A stretch of DNA of 64,000 bases from Atopsyche davidsoni (lineage: Eukaryota > Arthropoda > Insecta > Trichoptera > Hydrobiosidae). A model generated the notes under the pieces. The model ran no database searches, was not told the origin of the DNA, and was given only the letters and a program-made list of their open reading frames with translations. Positions 60,938 to 64,000 of the stretch are shown here, one piece after another. The stretch covers positions 5,094,001-5,158,000 of the forward strand of contig JAILWY010000015.1 of assembly GCA_022113835.1 (NCBI GenBank), in the 5' to 3' direction. A program made the translations under genes and the position numbers. Position 1 is the first letter of the stretch. Every line of letters begins with the position of its first letter.

Positions 60938-60990
60938 TCGGCCCAGATTCGAATCCGGGACAGCGTGCTAACCTCTAGACACCAATGCTA
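60938..60990 (-). repeat. tRNA-related SINE-like relic
   Basis: On the minus strand gtctagaggttagcacgctg is followed by cccggattcgaatctggg, resembling A-box and B-box of a tRNA-derived SINE. The T-loop would be eight bases long and no acceptor stem can be built, so it is a relic. Confidence 0.35.
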
Positions 60991-61060
60991 GCAGTTAGAC
61001 ATGAGGTAAAATAGAACTTTAATTTCTGCTAAATCTGGGTTTTGCGTAATTCGAATATAA
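60991..61060. other. AT-rich spacer
   Basis: Short AT-rich spacer with nothing recognised. Confidence 0.45.
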
Positions 61061-61270
61061 TAGAGCGAGCCTAATCTGCGATTAAATACATCATCAGGGC
61101 TCAAAAAACACGAGGCGGGGGCTCCCAGCGTCGGACCGCAGACCCGAGCGCGACCCAAGCCGACCGAGGCGAGGGTTCGCGGGCAATGACTCGTACCCCG
61201 CAGCGAGGACCCCAATAAAAAAGGGTTATTCAAATGGGCCGCTCGGCTTTGGCGCGCATTCCAGACACTA
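61061..61270. other. GC-rich island 31
   Basis: GC-rich block containing GGACCGCAGACCCGAGCG and following sequence. A 102-codon minus-strand frame spans 60988-61296 with no recognised domain. Candidate regulatory island. Confidence 0.3.
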
Positions 61271-61493
61271 AAAAGGATGCCCTGAATTTCAGTCATTCAT
61301 TATGAAACGGCCGAGATTTTACGATTTCGAGAATTGATTTTTATTTTCCTTTATAGGGCTACGAGCAGCTGACCCAACGCGGGGAAGGTGCATTTCATTT
61401 ATTTATTAGAATTTCAATATACAGGTGAATCTATATCTCGCACAGGTATTTCACATAAATAAATAAAGAGGCATTGGAAGGATAATTAGTAAG
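61271..61493. other. Mixed spacer
   Basis: AT-rich with nothing recognised. Confidence 0.45.
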
Positions 61494-61555
61494 ACTGGCT
61501 CGCTATTCAGTGAGATGGCCACAAACACCCTTAGAAAAGCATTTGAAGAAGATAA
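61494..61555 (+). repeat. Repeat family A, 3'-end fragment
   Basis: Has the family's 3' block: cagtgagatggccacaaaca, then cttagaaaagcatttgaaga and GAAG. Diverged from copies 1 and 4 but with the same order. Only the 3' end is present. Confidence 0.5.
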
Positions 61556-62142
61556 TTTCACATAATTAAGCAAGGCGATTATTTAATATTCGACATGACC
61601 ATACATAACTATTGGGTAAACAACGTATACAGAAAAAAAAACACCCGGTAATTTTTATTTCAAAACACATATAAAATTATTCCAGTTCAGAAACTGTTTA
61701 CAAACGGAACGGCGAAGATCCTGTTTTGTTTTTTTTTCAGTGACAAGGGTGGTTCAAACTCACACCTCCCGATCTGGTCACCGGCTTGGTCGATTGAGAA
61801 CCCTTCGCCCACACCGATTGAGAACCGTTTGACACGTTTGTCAACATGGTGAGGATTCTATATAAAACTATTAATAAACATAATAAATCACTACAGGAAT
61901 GAAGTATTTACGCAATCAGTTCGGTTTGAATAAGTCAAGTAGAGTTCATGCTTCAAACGTCAATAATCCGATTAGTCAATTATACAAACTGCCATTTGTC
62001 CGATCATCCCTTTTGAACGTGGTTCAATGGAGATTATGATTACTAAACAGTTAATAAAATGTCAAAAGCACGTCATTTCGTTCATTTATGTTTAATTTAT
62101 CCCCAATATACATCGTGTATTGTTGGATACATCCGTACATTA
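61556..62142. other. AT-rich spacer
   Basis: AT-rich. A tttttttttcag tract at 61729-61740 looks acceptor-like, and a T-arm-like motif follows, but neither leads to a supportable gene. Confidence 0.45.
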
Positions 62143-62211
62143 AAAAGGGACGATATTGGCCGATTGTATATCGGTTCTAAGTTGTGCCGCTGCGTGTGTG
62201 GTCGGCTTTAA
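62143..62211 (+). repeat. Palindromic family B, right arm only
   Basis: Matches the right arm of the 52950-53097 copy: aaagggacgatattggcc, then aagttgtgccgctgcgtgtg and gtcggctttaa. The left arm is absent or unrecognisable. Confidence 0.55.
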
Positions 62212-62420
62212 TGTGATGAAATATTTACTATAAAAAAATATATTAATAAATACGATAAAAACAATTCTATTGACAAGGAGGTCACGGTAGCTGAAGACGT
62301 TACAAAAACTACTTTACGTTTCAGCATTACAGATGAATAAACGAGCGCAGCCTTGAGACAACGGTGTTAAGAGACTAGTCTGTGTTGCAATTACACCGAT
62401 TTAGACTAATGGACAAAATG
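62212..62420. other. AT-rich spacer
   Basis: AT-rich with nothing recognised. Confidence 0.5.
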
Positions 62421-62860
62421 CATTAAAGTGCAGCGCTGCACTCACCATTGATCTAGATTCAGGACTCCGGCCGAGATAGAGCGGGAGACGCTGGGCAAGC
62501 CGCTCTCGCACGCCCATTTTTATTGCAAGCAATTAATCGTACAAACAACATTGCAGCGCGAATTTCTTTTATTTTTCCATCCATTCCGTCCTCCGAGGGG
62601 TCCATTCTCCGCCGCAGAGGTAACGAGGCTATCCCTGGTATTTACGAGGCGATCCTTCGGCTCCATTAGCTGCATTGGAAGGAGAAATAATACTGGCTCG
62701 CATGGCTTATCAGAATCGAAAGCAGGTTCTGCGGGAGGTCGCCAGCACGACCGGATCTGCTCGCGGAGGACTGCGATACTTAAAAGAGAATCGTCATGGG
62801 AATAGACAATTGCCAGCAATTCTCGAAGAAAAAACGCAAGGCGGTTGTGAATATAGGTAT
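62421..62860. promoter_or_regulatory. Long GC-richer island 32 with homeodomain-type sites
   Basis: A 440-bp block with a GC-rich left part, CCATTTTTATTGCAAGCAATT near 62516 (Abd-B/Cad-type TTTATTG and a following TTAAT), and balanced sequence to 62860. A 149-codon minus frame and 84- and 67-codon plus frames overlap. The minus frame is the longest in the window but is not recognised, runs on into AT-rich sequence and lacks exon signals. Best read as a candidate enhancer. Confidence 0.3.
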
Positions 62861-64000
62861 CGTCTTGTATTATTTTAAAAATCCATATGGTATTCATTGA
62901 AGCAGTCATTGTATTGCATTGAAAAACATAGCAAATTGTTATTATAATATGTACGTATATATTACACAAAGAACATCGCGATGATTATTATTTGATTTGA
63001 GTAGAATTGTTTAACTGAAAAATCAGTGTAAAATATAATCAACTGAAAGATGATGTATTGGCCTAAAGCATATCACAAAGGTAACAAACTGGATAAAAAT
63101 CAAAATGAGTTAAATTCGTAGTGACAATCATTCAGAAACAAAAATATATATAGTCGCTGGAACGCCTTGCAATGATGGTTGCAAACTTCATTTTACTTTA
63201 ACTCTAATGAGTACAGCATGTTTCTCTATGAAACTACGCCTCAATAAGCTTTTTTCGAGCTCTTTTAAATAGGGTCGCGTTGGAATAAACGAGACATGTT
63301 ATTATGTACACAAAGATGTGTAGTAAAAATAAAAACCATTTTTGAAAGTAAAAACGTATGAGATATTCTGTGTCATTATATGTGCATGTGAGCAGATAAC
63401 ACATATATCAATGCGAGCGCTTATAAACGACTTTGGACATGCTTGCGTAAACTGCACTTCACTTGGCCCGCGGCCAGGAGCGAGAATAAACTGCACGCAG
63501 CGCGCCACTACGAACCGTTCTTCATAGTATATTTTGGAGTTTCGTTTTTATTCCGATGTGTATAACACGACAGAAGAGTCTAATCTGGTGACACGTTGTA
63601 TACACAAACACAAAAACACCAAATTAAAATGCTATCTATGTACGTAAAAAAGTCATAATATTTATTAAAAAAAACTAAAAAAGACATAAGACATATTAAA
63701 TATGATGTCAAACTACATTTCACCCCACTAAACAAACAGTTAAACACAAAAAAAAAAAAAAATTCCGAAACCTTTCAAGCCCATCCGGCTAAAATTTTCA
63801 ACATACTCTCGATCTTTTCTCGATAACGATTTGACAGCTGGAAAATTTAATGGAAGCATGTTAGTCCTCAAAACCCACGGAAACCCTGATATAAAGATGG
63901 GTGATCTAGGAGATCAGGACCACACACCTTGAGCAACGTAACTCAAATGCATCAACGTTATACCGCTGTTTGAGTTTAAAAAACCACGTGCCTGCTACAG
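62861..64000. other. AT-rich non-coding stretch
   Basis: AT-rich to the end of the window, with a GC-richer patch at 63420-63510 and 63780-63960. Frames of 61 and 68 codons on opposite strands overlap near 63400 and are unrecognised. Confidence 0.5.

Noticed and set aside
61738..61800. tRNA-like or splice-acceptor-like segment
   Set aside because: The B-box has a mismatch in the invariant core, and the tttttttttcag tract is not followed by a recognisable exon.
62520..62969. 149-codon minus-strand frame as a gene
   Set aside because: No recognisable domain, overlapping plus-strand frames, extension into AT-rich sequence and no splice or promoter signals.

Overview
The window looks like non-coding DNA from an insect nuclear genome, most likely a moth or butterfly. 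It is very AT-rich, full of short stop-riddled frames, and carries no bacterial-type gene, operon or ribosome-binding site. The lepidopteran guess rests on the base composition and on the style of the repeats (short tRNA-related elements, TTAA-ended foldback elements, decayed mariner and RTE-like copies). No species-diagnostic gene was seen. I found no intact protein-coding gene. The open frames of 60-149 codons are mostly chance frames inside GC-richer patches, often open on both strands at once. One short stretch near 46.39-46.57 kb has an acceptor-like site followed by an open frame and is kept as a weak exon candidate.

The layout is an AT-rich background interrupted about every 1-3 kb by GC-rich islands of 150-600 bp. 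Many islands carry recognisable transcription-factor-like sites: TAATTA-type homeodomain sites, paired TAATCC sites, TCF-like TTTGATCAAA, a CRE cluster, a YY1/Pho-type AAAATGGCGGC and two RFX X-boxes. This is what a large intron or intergenic desert around a developmental gene would look like, with the islands as candidate enhancers. That is an inference; cross-species conservation was not tested.

The mobile-element load rises towards the right. Repeat family A has seven copies or fragments (near 3.9, 8.1, 14.2, 25.5, 49.0, 53.4 and 61.5 kb), including an internally deleted one and two 3'-end-only pieces. Palindromic family B ends in TTAA-like sequence and has five copies (33.65, 50.5, 52.75, 52.95, 62.1 kb). 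From 57.4 to 62.2 kb there is a dense cluster: the C-terminal end of an RTE-like LINE protein, a tRNA-bearing foldback element, a possible decayed non-autonomous element, a broken mariner transposase, a 213-bp TTAA-type MITE with paired palindromes, a tRNA-related relic, a family A end and a family B arm.

The most unusual objects are two foldback elements of about 345 bp (33091-33434 and 58069-58418). Each carries a 73-nt tRNA-like sequence on the minus strand that folds into a near-canonical cloverleaf with intact A- and B-box promoters, flanked by long inverted arms that end in related sequence. The two copies differ in ways that partly preserve the stems, and one has a second, anticodon-arm-deleted tRNA-like copy in its opposite arm.
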